The notes under the pieces are model-generated. The model saw nothing but the letters and a program-made list of their open reading frames with translations. It was not told the origin of the DNA and made no database searches. Positions 31,901-38,522 of a stretch of DNA of 64,000 bases are shown here, piece by piece. This stretch comes from Stutzerimonas kirkiae (GTDB lineage Bacteria; Pseudomonadota; Gammaproteobacteria; Pseudomonadales; Pseudomonadaceae), in NCBI RefSeq assembly GCF_004327335.1, contig NZ_QJUO01000019.1, positions 1 to 64,000 of the forward strand. The letters are read 5' to 3'. The translations under genes were made by a program, and so were the position numbers. Within the stretch, counting starts at the first letter, position 1, and each line of letters begins with the position of its first letter.

Positions 31901-32027
31901 CGCTGATGGTCTGGCCTTCGTAGGCGATCGGTCCATCGTCGACCGAGCGTTCGAGGGCTTGTGCCTGCAGGCCGATCGAGGCGATGGCCAGGGCAAGCAG
32001 GGATTGACTCAGGGGGGCTCTTGGCAT
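28968..32027 (-). CDS. Type V autotransporter with acidic repetitive passenger
   Basis: The 1019-residue protein has a signal peptide (SLLALAIASIGLQAQA), a long passenger of repeated strands of the form 'LVNQGSL.A.G..A.AI.LD.A.I.GGI.NSG' that predicts a beta-helix, and a C-terminal autotransporter barrel (about 740-1019) ending in the typical aromatic motif ARLRYDF. The passenger is rich in Asp, Glu, Ser and Asn and has few basic residues. No protease or esterase triad is evident, so adhesion is a guess. The ATG at 32027 is the start that leaves a proper signal peptide. A divergent XRE regulator lies 155 bases upstream. Confidence 0.9.
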   Translation of the reverse strand: MPRAPLSQSLLALAIASIGLQAQALERSVDDGPIAYEGQTISESLTITGTLETDEDAVELADGTHLQGDLKLNAQIAVTGATSLENGNAFNYATAVDLSGDGWGQAVQIDGSVTNQGSLSASGLQAQGLTIEYADIEGGLVNDGTITISDGVKHSSATGTPAAISIQNANIDGQVRNNGEISVSGVSGSTLDDPLLSGAVAGIQILDSDLAEAAIINGSDGVISVTGSDNDSIGIDIYNSSILSLSNAGRIDVASTTEESNDWEESTGIFLENAQLSGDLTNSASGVITATGNGASEATGIEVEDSSLASLVNHGSILVSSSNDEAVGIQLDDSVLSGDLNNSGNITANGGGETIAIELYQSAVEGRLFNSGEISATSTAEESIALYFDHAELDGALVNQGSLVASGNQATAIKLDSAEIEGGIHNSGTIKGDATGIHVLGQYGHGKYGLDASTQWLQITQSAGLIEGGQYAILVEDDNLASLELSGGTIRGDIAGIFALNVSGQATFDGDRIGTRLNGNAGQGWLDLYSSDDSPSGSAGHLILARPHVTLDGELEMNSGSTLELNLSNATEQDRAILTVNGLAYFAEGSNLLLTPQGQDFRAEGSQYILVAADSIEDNGLNVASSSSLLDVDLFKVEGNQVLASVTSKSAVDAGQIVASGGAGNNALAAFAPFYSALVQGGKLADSDPLLQALSNASSDPVALGKLAEQLAPQTDGAASQAAGTAQGLVSGATSARTGSLRGQSSGSPFSQAGVWVQGLSSNADQGRRDGIAGYDADSQGIAIGLDGKLNDNLTLGIAYSNLRTDVKSDGGNKTEVDSQALTLYSGLERGNLFVDASLTYGINDNSGKRHIAGTLAKGDYDSRLLGLNLTAGYSLHFANLTLEPRVAGRYSRVDIDAFSEKGSSAALRQQSQRYEVIEAGAGVRLAGLFQAGQGSLEPELRLMAYHDFAADQSRSTSSYVLGGTPFVTSGAKPARDSYEAGLGLTYRLGAVSLGAGYDYIGKSGFDADVFQARLRYDF

Positions 32028-32182
32028 TGGTTTTCCAGTCCTTTGTGGGTGTCTTGAGCGGCATAGTGTTACTTGGCCAGTAATGCAGGTCAACTTTGTC
32101 CATACTTTTCTTGTCTTGTTTAACCGTACGACAGGTCTGGAAGGGCTTCTTACACTGCTCTGCATCTGCAAGAGAGCGGAAT

Positions 32183-32521
32183 ATGAATGCCTTTTCCAAA
32201 TCCTTGCGCAGCGCACGCCTGTCAGCGGGGTTGACTCAGGAACAATTGGGTTTTGAAGTGGGGGTGACGAAGGCTTCGGTTTCCGCTTGGGAAAATGCCC
32301 GTGAATTCCCCAGTTTCACTGTCCTGCTGCGCCTGCGCGAGGTGCTGGATATGTCGCTGGATGCGCTGGTGGGCGAGGCGGGGGCGGTCGATGACGCCAG
32401 TGCCAGGGGCGCTATCGGGCGCGCGCAAAATACCCGGGAACAGTTGCTGCTCCAGCGTTTCCGCAGCCTCAGCGGGCGGCGTCAGGACGCCTTTCTCGAA
32501 GCCATGCGAGCGGACGACTGA
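32183..32521 (+). CDS. XRE-family helix-turn-helix regulator
   Basis: The 112-residue protein has a Cro/CI-type helix-turn-helix at residues 5-60 (LRSARLSAGLTQEQLGFEVGVTKASVSAWENAREFPSFTVLLRL) and a short basic tail (LLQRFRSLSGRRQDAFLEAM). It is divergent from the autotransporter gene and could control it. The ATG follows AGAG at 6-8 bases. Confidence 0.88.
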   Translation: MNAFSKSLRSARLSAGLTQEQLGFEVGVTKASVSAWENAREFPSFTVLLRLREVLDMSLDALVGEAGAVDDASARGAIGRAQNTREQLLLQRFRSLSGRRQDAFLEAMRADD

Positions 32522-32872
32522 AGCCGCTGTGCTTTTCTGTCCGGCCCTGGGCAATTGCATGAAGTGCGCAATCGTGGGCGTGGCCTATAGCGCGTACAGC
32601 GCGATCCCCGGGGGTCACCGTCCCTGTGCGAATGCCAGGTGGCGGTACGGGGCACGCGTGAATACCTTCCTGTAGCTCTTCGCCGCCATCCCTGGCGGCG
32701 AAGGCCCCGTCCCGCCACCAGGCATCTGCACAGCCACTCCCGGCGGCGAAGCGGGTAGCCATAAGCCCGTTCCATCTGGGTTCGCGACCGTGCGGACGTA
32801 TGGACACCGCCAGCGGGCTGAGCTGAACGCACACATGCTTGCCAATCCGGGCACAAGGCCGCGGCTTCCAGC
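32522..32872. other. 351-bp gap without a supported gene
   Basis: I see no gene here. The only clear structure is the perfect hairpin CTTCGCCGCCA-tccc-TGGCGGCGAAG at 32678-32703 (11-bp stem). It shares the CCGCCA/TGGCGG core with the hisG hairpin at 21224 and probably terminates one or both convergent neighbours. Confidence 0.6.
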
Positions 32873-33739
32873 TCAAAGGCTATCCAACGGTATCTTCAGG
32901 TAACGCACGCCGTTGCTTTCCGCTGGTGGCAATTCGCCTGCACGCATATTCACCTGGACCGAGGGCAGGATCAGCGTCGGCATGCCCAGCGAAGCATCGC
33001 GCTCGCGGCGCATTTCGACGAAGCGTGATGCCTCGATGCCTTCGTGGATATGCACGTTATGTCGGCGTTGTTCGCCGATGCTGGTCTGGCACTGGTAGTG
33101 CTCGCGGCCTGGCGCCTTGTAGTCGTGGCAGAGGAAGACGCGGGTCGTGTCCGGCAGGCTGAACAGGCGTTCGTGGATCGAGCGATAGAGTGTTTGCGCA
33201 TCGCCACCGGGAAAGTCGCAGCGCGCCGTGCCGTAGTCGGGCATGAACAGGGTGTCGCCGACGAAGGCGGCATCGCCGATCAGGTAGGTCATGCAGGCTG
33301 GCGTATGCCCGGGTGTGTGCAGTGCCTGGGCCTGCAGGTTGCCGATGGTGAAATGCTCCCGATCATGGAACAACTGGTCGAACTGGCGGCCATCGGTGGC
33401 GAAGTCCGGCCCGGCATTGAACAAGGTGCCGAAGGTCCGCTGGACCTGGGTGATATGGACGCCGATGCCGGTGCGGCCACCCAGTTGCCGGCGCAGGTAG
33501 GGCGCGGCGCTGAGGTGGTCGGCGTGCACATGGGTTTCGAGAATCCACTGCACCTCCAGGCCCTGCTCGCGCACATGGGCGATCAGCCGCTCCGCACTGT
33601 CCAGCGAGGTGCGTCCCGCCGCCGGGTCGTAGTCCAGCACCGAGTCGATGATCGCGCAGGCGTCGCTGTCCGGATCGCTGACCACATAGCTGTAGGTGAA
33701 GGTGGCTTCGTCGAAGAAGGCTTGCACGTCCGGTTTCAT
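32873..33739 (-). CDS. Metallo-beta-lactamase-fold persulfide dioxygenase-like enzyme
   Basis: The 288-residue protein has the metal ligands of the ETHE1/Blh branch: His70, His72 and Asp74-His75 (THVHADHLSAAP), His145 (TPGHTP), Asp162 (GDTLFMPDYGTARCDFPGG) and His205 (CHDYKAPG). The sequence DYGTARCDFPGGDA is characteristic of persulfide dioxygenases, which oxidise glutathione persulfide to sulfite. The start has AGGAGCG upstream. Its neighbours (YeeE/YedE, DUF2892, CsoR/CstR-like repressor) support a sulfide or persulfide role. Confidence 0.85.
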   Translation of the reverse strand: MKPDVQAFFDEATFTYSYVVSDPDSDACAIIDSVLDYDPAAGRTSLDSAERLIAHVREQGLEVQWILETHVHADHLSAAPYLRRQLGGRTGIGVHITQVQRTFGTLFNAGPDFATDGRQFDQLFHDREHFTIGNLQAQALHTPGHTPACMTYLIGDAAFVGDTLFMPDYGTARCDFPGGDAQTLYRSIHERLFSLPDTTRVFLCHDYKAPGREHYQCQTSIGEQRRHNVHIHEGIEASRFVEMRRERDASLGMPTLILPSVQVNMRAGELPPAESNGVRYLKIPLDSL

Positions 33740-33753
33740 GGCTGGCGCTCCTG

Positions 33754-34926
33754 TCATGCCTGCGGTGGTCGTTCGAGTGCGTTGCGCGTGCTGTCGGGGT
33801 CGAGTGTACGCAGGTGTTCGACCCGGATGCGGCCCCACATCTTGATGTAGCTCCACAGGGTGTAGGCGAGGATCAGCGGCACGAAGATGCAGGCGACGAT
33901 GAACATGATGCCCAGGGTCTTGTAGCTGGAGACCGCATCCCACAGCGTCAGGCTGGAGGCCGGGTCGACACTCGACGGGAAGACGAAGGGGAACAGGGCG
34001 AAGCCTGCCGTGCAGATGCTGCCGGTGATCATCAGGGCGGTACCGATGAAACTCGTCGCGCCATGGCGTGTGCGACTGGCGATGTGTGTCATAAAGGCGC
34101 CGAGGAAGCCTGCGATGGGCGCAGCGAGCATGATCGGGTACTGCGTGTAGTTATCCAGCCAGCCGCCGTTGCCCGGACTGACCTGCTTGTCCCGCAGGGG
34201 ATTGAGCGCCGTGCCGGCGTCGGCGCTCAGCACCACGGAAAAGCCGTCGATGCCCATGACCAGCCAGAGCCCCGCCGTGCTGAAGGCCAGCAGATAGACC
34301 AGGGCGCACAGGTGCGTGGCGCGGCTGGCGCGCTCGTGCAGCGCGGCCTCGGTACGCATCATCAGCCAGGCGCCGCCATGGGCGCAGAGCATGCTCAGGC
34401 TGGCCAGTCCGCAGAGCAGCGCGAAGGGATGCAGCAGTGTGAAGAAGGTGCCGTGGTAGGTCGAACGCATCATACCGTCCAGTTGGAACGGCAGGCCGAG
34501 GAACAGATTGCCGAAGGCCACGCCGAACAGCAGCGCAGGCACTGCGCCGCCAGCGAACAAGGCCCAGTCCCAGGCGTTGCGCCAGCGAGGGTCGGCGACC
34601 TTGCTGCGGTAATCGAAGCCGACCGGTCGGCAGAACAGGGCGAACAGCACCAGCAGCATGGCCCAGTAGAGCCCGGAAAAGGCGATGGCATAGACCATCG
34701 GCCAGGCTGCGAACAGCGCACCGCCAGCGGTGATGAACCAGACCTGGTTACCGTCCCAGTGGGGCGCGATGGTGTTGATGGCAACGCGGCGCTCATCGTC
34801 GCTCCTGGCGACGAACGACATCAGCGCCATGGCGCCCATGTCGAAGCCGTCGGTCAGGGCGAAGCCGATCAACAGGACGCCGATCAGCACCCACCAGATG
34901 AGTTTGAGGCTTTCATAGTCGAGCAT
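33754..34926 (-). CDS. cydB: Cytochrome bd-type oxidase subunit II, orphan
   Basis: The 390-residue protein has about nine membrane helices and opens with LIWWVLIGVLLIGFALTDGFDMGA, the signature of CydB/CioB. Motifs such as NQVWFITAGGALFAAWP and GNGGWLDNYTQYP are also typical. Subunit II pairs with the haem-bearing subunit I (CydA/CioA), but no subunit I gene lies beside it: 104 bases upstream the divergent YeeE gene begins. Either subunit I is encoded elsewhere or the pair has been broken. The purine tract that serves as its ribosome site is also part of the predicted CsoR-type operator. It is 14 bases from the persulfide dioxygenase-like gene and probably co-transcribed. Confidence 0.9.
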   Translation of the reverse strand: MLDYESLKLIWWVLIGVLLIGFALTDGFDMGAMALMSFVARSDDERRVAINTIAPHWDGNQVWFITAGGALFAAWPMVYAIAFSGLYWAMLLVLFALFCRPVGFDYRSKVADPRWRNAWDWALFAGGAVPALLFGVAFGNLFLGLPFQLDGMMRSTYHGTFFTLLHPFALLCGLASLSMLCAHGGAWLMMRTEAALHERASRATHLCALVYLLAFSTAGLWLVMGIDGFSVVLSADAGTALNPLRDKQVSPGNGGWLDNYTQYPIMLAAPIAGFLGAFMTHIASRTRHGATSFIGTALMITGSICTAGFALFPFVFPSSVDPASSLTLWDAVSSYKTLGIMFIVACIFVPLILAYTLWSYIKMWGRIRVEHLRTLDPDSTRNALERPPQA

Positions 34927-34933
34927 ATATAAT
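34904..34933 (+). promoter_or_regulatory. Sigma-70-type promoter of the YeeE/YedE operon
   Basis: TTGAGG (34904-34909) and TATAAT (34928-34933) are separated by 18 bases. The predicted start of transcription falls inside the inverted repeat at 34931-34948, so a bound repressor would block it. Confidence 0.5.
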
Positions 34934-34948
34934 ACCCCCTATGGTATT
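34931..34948. promoter_or_regulatory. CsoR/CstR-type operator
   Basis: AATACC-N6-GGTATT with a C/G tract in the middle resembles operators of the CsoR family (AT-rich flanks around a GC tract). It overlaps the -10 of the divergent yeeE operon and the ribosome site of cydB. The CsoR-like gene at 36719 closes the yeeE operon, which fits autoregulation. Confidence 0.6.
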
Positions 34949-35030
34949 TTTATGGCGTGTCGATGATAAAGCGACGAATTGACGCGTCAGCGGCAAGGCG
35001 GATTCGAGCAAGTCAAACAGGAGGTGATCG

Positions 35031-35465
35031 ATGACGATCGACTGGGCCGCTTTCACGCCCTGGCCCGCTCTGGCGGGTGGTGTGTTGCTGGGGCTGGGCG
35101 CCGGGCTGTTCATCATGGTCAACGGGCGGATCGCGGGCATCAGCGGTTTGCTCGGCGGCTTGTTGCGGCCGGGCGACGAGGGGCGGGGGGAAGGTGGTTT
35201 GTTCCTGTCGGGATTGCTCTGTGCGCCGTTGCTCTGGGGGCTGTTCGGGCACTGGCCACAGCCGTCGTTCCAAACGGATGTGCCGGGGTTGGTGCTGGCC
35301 GGGTTGCTGGTCGGTCTGGGCTCGCGCTACGGCTCGGGTTGCACCAGTGGCCATGGCGTCTGTGGGCTGGCGCGTCTGTCGCCACGTTCGTTGCTGGCGA
35401 CGCTGTGCTTCATGGCCAGCGGTTTCCTGAGTGTGTTCGTCATCCGCCATCTCTGGGGAGGCTGA
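35031..35465 (+). CDS. YeeE/YedE-family sulfur transport protein, N-terminal half
   Basis: The 144-residue membrane protein has four helices and the motif GSGCTSGHGVCGLARLS (Cys104 and Cys111), which marks the thiosulfate/sulfane-sulfur path in TsuA/YeeE. The split form with a second short partner gene is common in Proteobacteria. GGAGG precedes the ATG. It is the first gene of the right-hand operon controlled by the AATACC-N6-GGTATT element. Confidence 0.88.
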   Translation: MTIDWAAFTPWPALAGGVLLGLGAGLFIMVNGRIAGISGLLGGLLRPGDEGRGEGGLFLSGLLCAPLLWGLFGHWPQPSFQTDVPGLVLAGLLVGLGSRYGSGCTSGHGVCGLARLSPRSLLATLCFMASGFLSVFVIRHLWGG

Positions 35466-35466
35466 T

Positions 35467-35886
35467 ATGAAGCGTGTAGCGGCTTTTCTCTCCGGTCTTC
35501 TGTTCGGTCTCGGCCTGTTGCTGGCCGGCATGGCCGATCCGGTCAAGGTACTGGCCTTTCTCGACCTGGCGGGCGCCTGGGATCCTTCGCTGGCACTGGT
35601 GATGGTCGCGGCCATTAGCGCCAGTGCCTGGCCGATGCACTGGGCGAGGCGGCGCGGCGTGTCGCTGCTGGGCTCGCCCATGCGCTTGCCCACTCGTCGC
35701 GCACCGGATCGCCGCCTGGTCGGTGGCAGCCTGCTGTTCGGCGTCGGCTGGGGCATCGCGGGTATCTGTCCTGGCCCGGCGCTGGTGCTGCTGTCGACCG
35801 GGCACTGGCAAGTCATTGTGTTCGTGCTCGCCATGCTGGCGGGCATGGGCCTGTTCAACGTGCTGGATAACCGGCGCGGAAGTTAA
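35467..35886 (+). CDS. YeeE/YedE-family sulfur transport protein, C-terminal half
   Basis: The 139-residue protein has four membrane helices and the motif GIAGICPGPALVLL with Cys101, matching the C-terminal half of full-length YeeE. The gene begins one base after the stop of its partner, so the two halves are made together. Confidence 0.88.
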   Translation: MKRVAAFLSGLLFGLGLLLAGMADPVKVLAFLDLAGAWDPSLALVMVAAISASAWPMHWARRRGVSLLGSPMRLPTRRAPDRRLVGGSLLFGVGWGIAGICPGPALVLLSTGHWQVIVFVLAMLAGMGLFNVLDNRRGS

Positions 35887-35900
35887 TCGAGGAGATCGTC

Positions 35901-36089
35901 ATGAAAGCGAATATCGGAACTATTGACCGTGTGCTGCGCATCCTGCTGGGTGTGGTGTTGATCGTCGCAAGTTTGTCGGGAGCGATTGGCGGGTGGGGCT
36001 GGATCGGGCTGGTGCCGTTGCTCACCGGCGTCTTCAGGTTCTGCCCGCTCTATACGCTGCTGGGCATCCAGACCTGCAAGCGCTGCTGA
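35901..36089 (+). CDS. DUF2892 (YgaP-like transmembrane) protein
   Basis: The 62-residue protein has two membrane helices and ends CPLYTLLGIQTCKRC. This is the DUF2892 family, found alone or fused to rhodaneses such as YgaP. GAGGAG lies upstream of the ATG. It is placed in the sulfur-stress operon and may pass sulfane sulfur or sulfite across the membrane (inference). Confidence 0.85.
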   Translation: MKANIGTIDRVLRILLGVVLIVASLSGAIGGWGWIGLVPLLTGVFRFCPLYTLLGIQTCKRC

Positions 36090-36178
36090 GGGCGCGGGGG
36101 CCGGTGCGAACTGGGCGCCGGGTCGGATTTACATGCCCTGTCCGTCGCGGATAGGGCGCTTGTCACGCCGGAGTGTGC

Positions 36179-36716
36179 ATGCGCTGGTTCATCGCTTCAC
36201 TGGCCACCCTGGCCAGTCTCTCGGCTGTCGCCGCCGAACCCGAGCCCTGGGTTGCCGAAGCGGCGGCCCTTGTTCCTCCCTTCCAGCGGCAGTTGCTGGC
36301 GACAGTGAAGGCGGCGATGGTCGAAGGTGGCATGGCCAGGGCTGTCGAGGCCTGCCAGTCGCTGGCGCCGCAGATCGCGGCGAGCCATAGCCTGGGCGGC
36401 TGGACTGTCGGGCGCACGGCCTTGAAGGTGCGCAATCCGGAGAATACTGCGGATGCCTGGGAGCGGGCGGTGCTTGAACGTTTCCGTGAACGTGCTGCCG
36501 CTGGCGGGCATGCATCAGGCCGATGTGCTCGGTGGCGAGCAGCGGCTGATGACGGCGATCGCGATGGCGCAGCCGTGCCTGGCTTGCCATGGCCGGGCGA
36601 TCGAACCCGAACTGGCGGCCCTTATCGATCAGCGTTACCCTGACGACCAGGCGCGCGGTTTCGGTGAAGGGGAACTGCGGGGCGCCTTCACCTTGAGACG
36701 CTCGTTGGAACACTAG
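36179..36716 (+). pseudogene. DUF3365-type haem-binding protein with a frameshift
   Basis: The frame from the ATG at 36179 encodes a signal peptide (FIASLATLASLSAVAA) and NPENTADAWERAVLERFRERAAAG, then turns into unrelated sequence. The family continuation (ADVLGGEQRLMTAIAMAQPC then CHGRAIEPELAALIDQRYPDDQA) is in the next frame, with the haem motif CLACH at 36576-36590 and a stop at 36714-36716. The shift lies within about 36498-36515. The two parts together would give about 178 residues, the normal size for a periplasmic DUF3365 protein. A true mutation or a sequencing error would look the same. Confidence 0.8.
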
Positions 36717-36718
36717 GC

Positions 36719-36988
36719 ATGACGCGAAAAAGCACGCTCTCCCCGCAGGAGGCCATGATCAATCGGCTGGCCCGTATCGAGGGCCAGATCAGGGGCTTGC
36801 AGGCGATGATCCGCCGGGGCGATGAGTGCGAAGAGATCGCCGTGCAGTTCAGTGCAGCGCGCAAGGCGCTGGACAAGGCTTACCAGGAGTTGCTGGCCTG
36901 CCTGCTGGAAGAAGCCTTCGCGGATGCGGGGCAGGATGCCGATCAGGCGTTGCAGCGTGTCAGGGCGATCTTCACCAAGTACACCTGA
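36719..36988 (+). CDS. CsoR/FrmR/CstR-family repressor
   Basis: The 89-residue protein is an all-helical CsoR-family repressor (MINRLARIEGQIRGLQAMI). It has Cys37 at the conserved first position and a second Cys at 61 (ELLACLLEE). The metal ligands of CsoR (His61/Cys65) and the RcnR His are absent. A two-Cys pattern without His recalls persulfide sensors such as CstR, and the neighbours deal with sulfur. It starts two bases after the DUF3365 stop and ends the operon. Confidence 0.8.
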   Translation: MTRKSTLSPQEAMINRLARIEGQIRGLQAMIRRGDECEEIAVQFSAARKALDKAYQELLACLLEEAFADAGQDADQALQRVRAIFTKYT

Positions 36989-37164
36989 ACGGCATTCCCA
37001 GCACCGGCCACAGAGGGCCCGATTGGGGGCATCTTAAGCTCGATAGCTATAAGCATAGATCGTTTCCATCTAAGTGGCCTTCCGAACGGCGAGTGCCCTC
37101 ATGGTAAAGTTCGCGCCTTTACCTGGCCGTGCCTGGCCGTCCATTTCAAGATCCGTGAGTAGCC

Positions 37165-38082
37165 ATGGTTGACAAGCTGACGCATTTGAAACAGTTGGAA
37201 GCCGAGAGCATCCATATCATCCGCGAGGTGGCCGCCGAGTTCGACAACCCGGTCATGCTGTACTCGATCGGCAAGGACTCCGCCGTCATGCTGCATCTGG
37301 CGCGCAAGGCGTTCTTTCCGGGCAAGCTGCCGTTTCCGGTGATGCATGTCGATACCCGGTGGAAGTTCCAGGAAATGTACCGCTTCCGTGACCGCATGGT
37401 CGCCGAGATGGACCTGGACCTGATCACCCACGTCAACCCGGAAGGTGTCGCCCAGGGGATCAACCCCTTCACCCATGGCAGCGCCAAGCACACCGACATC
37501 ATGAAGACCGAGGGCCTGAAGCAGGCCCTGGACAAGTACGGTTTCGATGCCGCCTTCGGTGGCGCCCGGCGTGATGAGGAAAAGTCCCGGGCCAAGGAAC
37601 GCGTCTACTCCTTCCGCGACTCCAGGCACCGCTGGGACCCGAAGAACCAGCGCCCGGAACTGTGGAACGTCTACAACGGCAAGGTGAAGAAGGGCGAGTC
37701 GATCCGCGTCTTCCCGCTGTCGAACTGGACCGAGCTGGACATCTGGCAGTACATCTACCTCGAGCAGATCCCGATCGTGCCGCTGTACTTCGCCGCCGAG
37801 CGCGAGGTGATCGAGAAGAACGGCACGCTGATCATGATCGACGACGAGCGCATCCTCGAGCACCTGAGCGACGAGGAGAAGGCGTGCATCCAGAAGAAGA
37901 TGGTGCGCTTCCGTACCCTGGGCTGCTACCCGCTGACCGGCGCCGTTGAGTCGACCGCCACCACCCTGCCGGAAATCATCCAGGAAATGCTCCTGACCCG
38001 CACTTCCGAGCGCCAGGGCCGTGTCATCGACCATGACGGGGCCGGGTCGATGGAAGAGAAAAAGAGGCAGGGGTACTTTTAA
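37165..38082 (+). CDS. cysD: Sulfate adenylyltransferase subunit 2
   Basis: The 305-residue ATP-pyrophosphatase-fold protein has the PP-loop [18 protein letters not shown] and the family stretches [37 protein letters not shown] and [16 protein letters not shown]. With CysN it makes adenosine 5'-phosphosulfate from sulfate and ATP. The partner gene cysNC, usually a few bases away, is 440 bases downstream because a repeat-flanked gene intervenes. Confidence 0.97.
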   Translation: MVDKLTHLKQLEAESIHIIREVAAEFDNPVMLYSIGKDSAVMLHLARKAFFPGKLPFPVMHVDTRWKFQEMYRFRDRMVAEMDLDLITHVNPEGVAQGINPFTHGSAKHTDIMKTEGLKQALDKYGFDAAFGGARRDEEKSRAKERVYSFRDSRHRWDPKNQRPELWNVYNGKVKKGESIRVFPLSNWTELDIWQYIYLEQIPIVPLYFAAEREVIEKNGTLIMIDDERILEHLSDEEKACIQKKMVRFRTLGCYPLTGAVESTATTLPEIIQEMLLTRTSERQGRVIDHDGAGSMEEKKRQGYF

Positions 38083-38085
38083 AGC

Positions 38086-38113
38086 CACAAGCTGCAAGCG
38101 ACAAGCTTCAAGG
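38086..38113 (-). repeat. Left heptad array (minus orientation)
   Basis: Four consecutive 7-base units read CACAAGC, TGCAAGC, GACAAGC, TTCAAGG, which on the minus strand are GCTTGTG, GCTTGCA, GCTTGTC and CCTTGAA. They mirror the array at 38486-38520. Confidence 0.9.
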
Positions 38114-38131
38114 GAACTGTAGCAAGGGGAA

Positions 38132-38473
38132 ATGGACTTCGAGAGGCTGGAAGTTTGGCAAAGAGCCAGGTATCTGGCGGTAGCGGTTTTCCGAGCGCTG
38201 CATGATTGCCGTCATTACGGTTTTCGTGACCAGGTGGGCCGTTCCGCATTGTCGATCCCGAGCAATATTGCCGAGGGCATGGAGCGCGGGAGTGCGCGGG
38301 AAAAGTGCCACTACCTGCGTATCGCCAAAGGCTCCTGCGCCGAACTGCGAACGCAACTGCTGATCGGCAGTGACATCGGCTATATCCCCGAACCGCTTGC
38401 AACTCAATGGACACAGGAAACCCGCGAGCTTTCCAGAATGCTCGACGGGTTGATCAACAGAATTTCAGGTTAG
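38132..38473 (+). CDS. Four-helix-bundle protein of the 23S rRNA intervening-sequence (IVP/S23) family
   Basis: The 113-residue protein matches the S23/IVP family: N terminus FERLEVWQRARYLAVAVF, then SALSIPSNIAEGMERGS and KGSCAELRTQLLIGSDIGYI. Members form four-helix bundles and oligomers, bind nucleic acid in the few studied cases, and are homologues of Avd, the accessory protein of diversity-generating retroelements. No function is established for this stand-alone form. AAGGGGA precedes the ATG at short spacing. Both sides carry heptad arrays in inverted orientation. The gene splits cysD from cysNC, an otherwise contiguous pair, so it must have been added later. Confidence 0.92.
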   Translation: MDFERLEVWQRARYLAVAVFRALHDCRHYGFRDQVGRSALSIPSNIAEGMERGSAREKCHYLRIAKGSCAELRTQLLIGSDIGYIPEPLATQWTQETRELSRMLDGLINRISG

Positions 38474-38485
38474 CCACATGCTTTG

Positions 38486-38520
38486 GCTTGCCGCTTGAAG
38501 CTTGCAGCTTGGAGCTAGAA
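38486..38520 (+). repeat. Right heptad array (plus orientation)
   Basis: Five consecutive units read GCTTGCC, GCTTGAA, GCTTGCA, GCTTGGA and GCTAGAA. The fourth unit contains the GGAG that is the only good ribosome site for cysN, ending 8-9 bases before its ATG. Confidence 0.92.
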
Positions 38521-38522
38521 GA

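Larger units (their letters stand above)
38083..38520. mobile_element. Candidate mobile cassette: four-helix-bundle gene bracketed by inverted heptad arrays
   Basis: The cassette begins directly after the cysD stop and ends two bases before the cysN ATG. It comprises a minus-oriented heptad array (38086-38113), a gene at 38132-38473 and a plus-oriented heptad array (38486-38520). No transposase, integrase or clear target duplication is seen. That this is a mobile unit is an inference from the inverted arrays, the insertion in a conserved gene pair, and a matching gene-less structure at 40428-40488. Confidence 0.6.

Noticed and set aside
32469..32876. Short minus-strand frames in the 351-bp gap
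   Set aside because: Three overlapping frames of similar length, no ribosome site and no family pattern. The hairpin at 32678-32703 lies inside them.
38132..38473. 23S rRNA intervening sequence within an rRNA gene
   Set aside because: The flanks are cysD and cysNC; no rRNA sequence is present.
38083..38520. Diversity-generating retroelement, because the IVP protein is an Avd homologue
   Set aside because: No reverse transcriptase and no template/variable repeat pair is present in the window.
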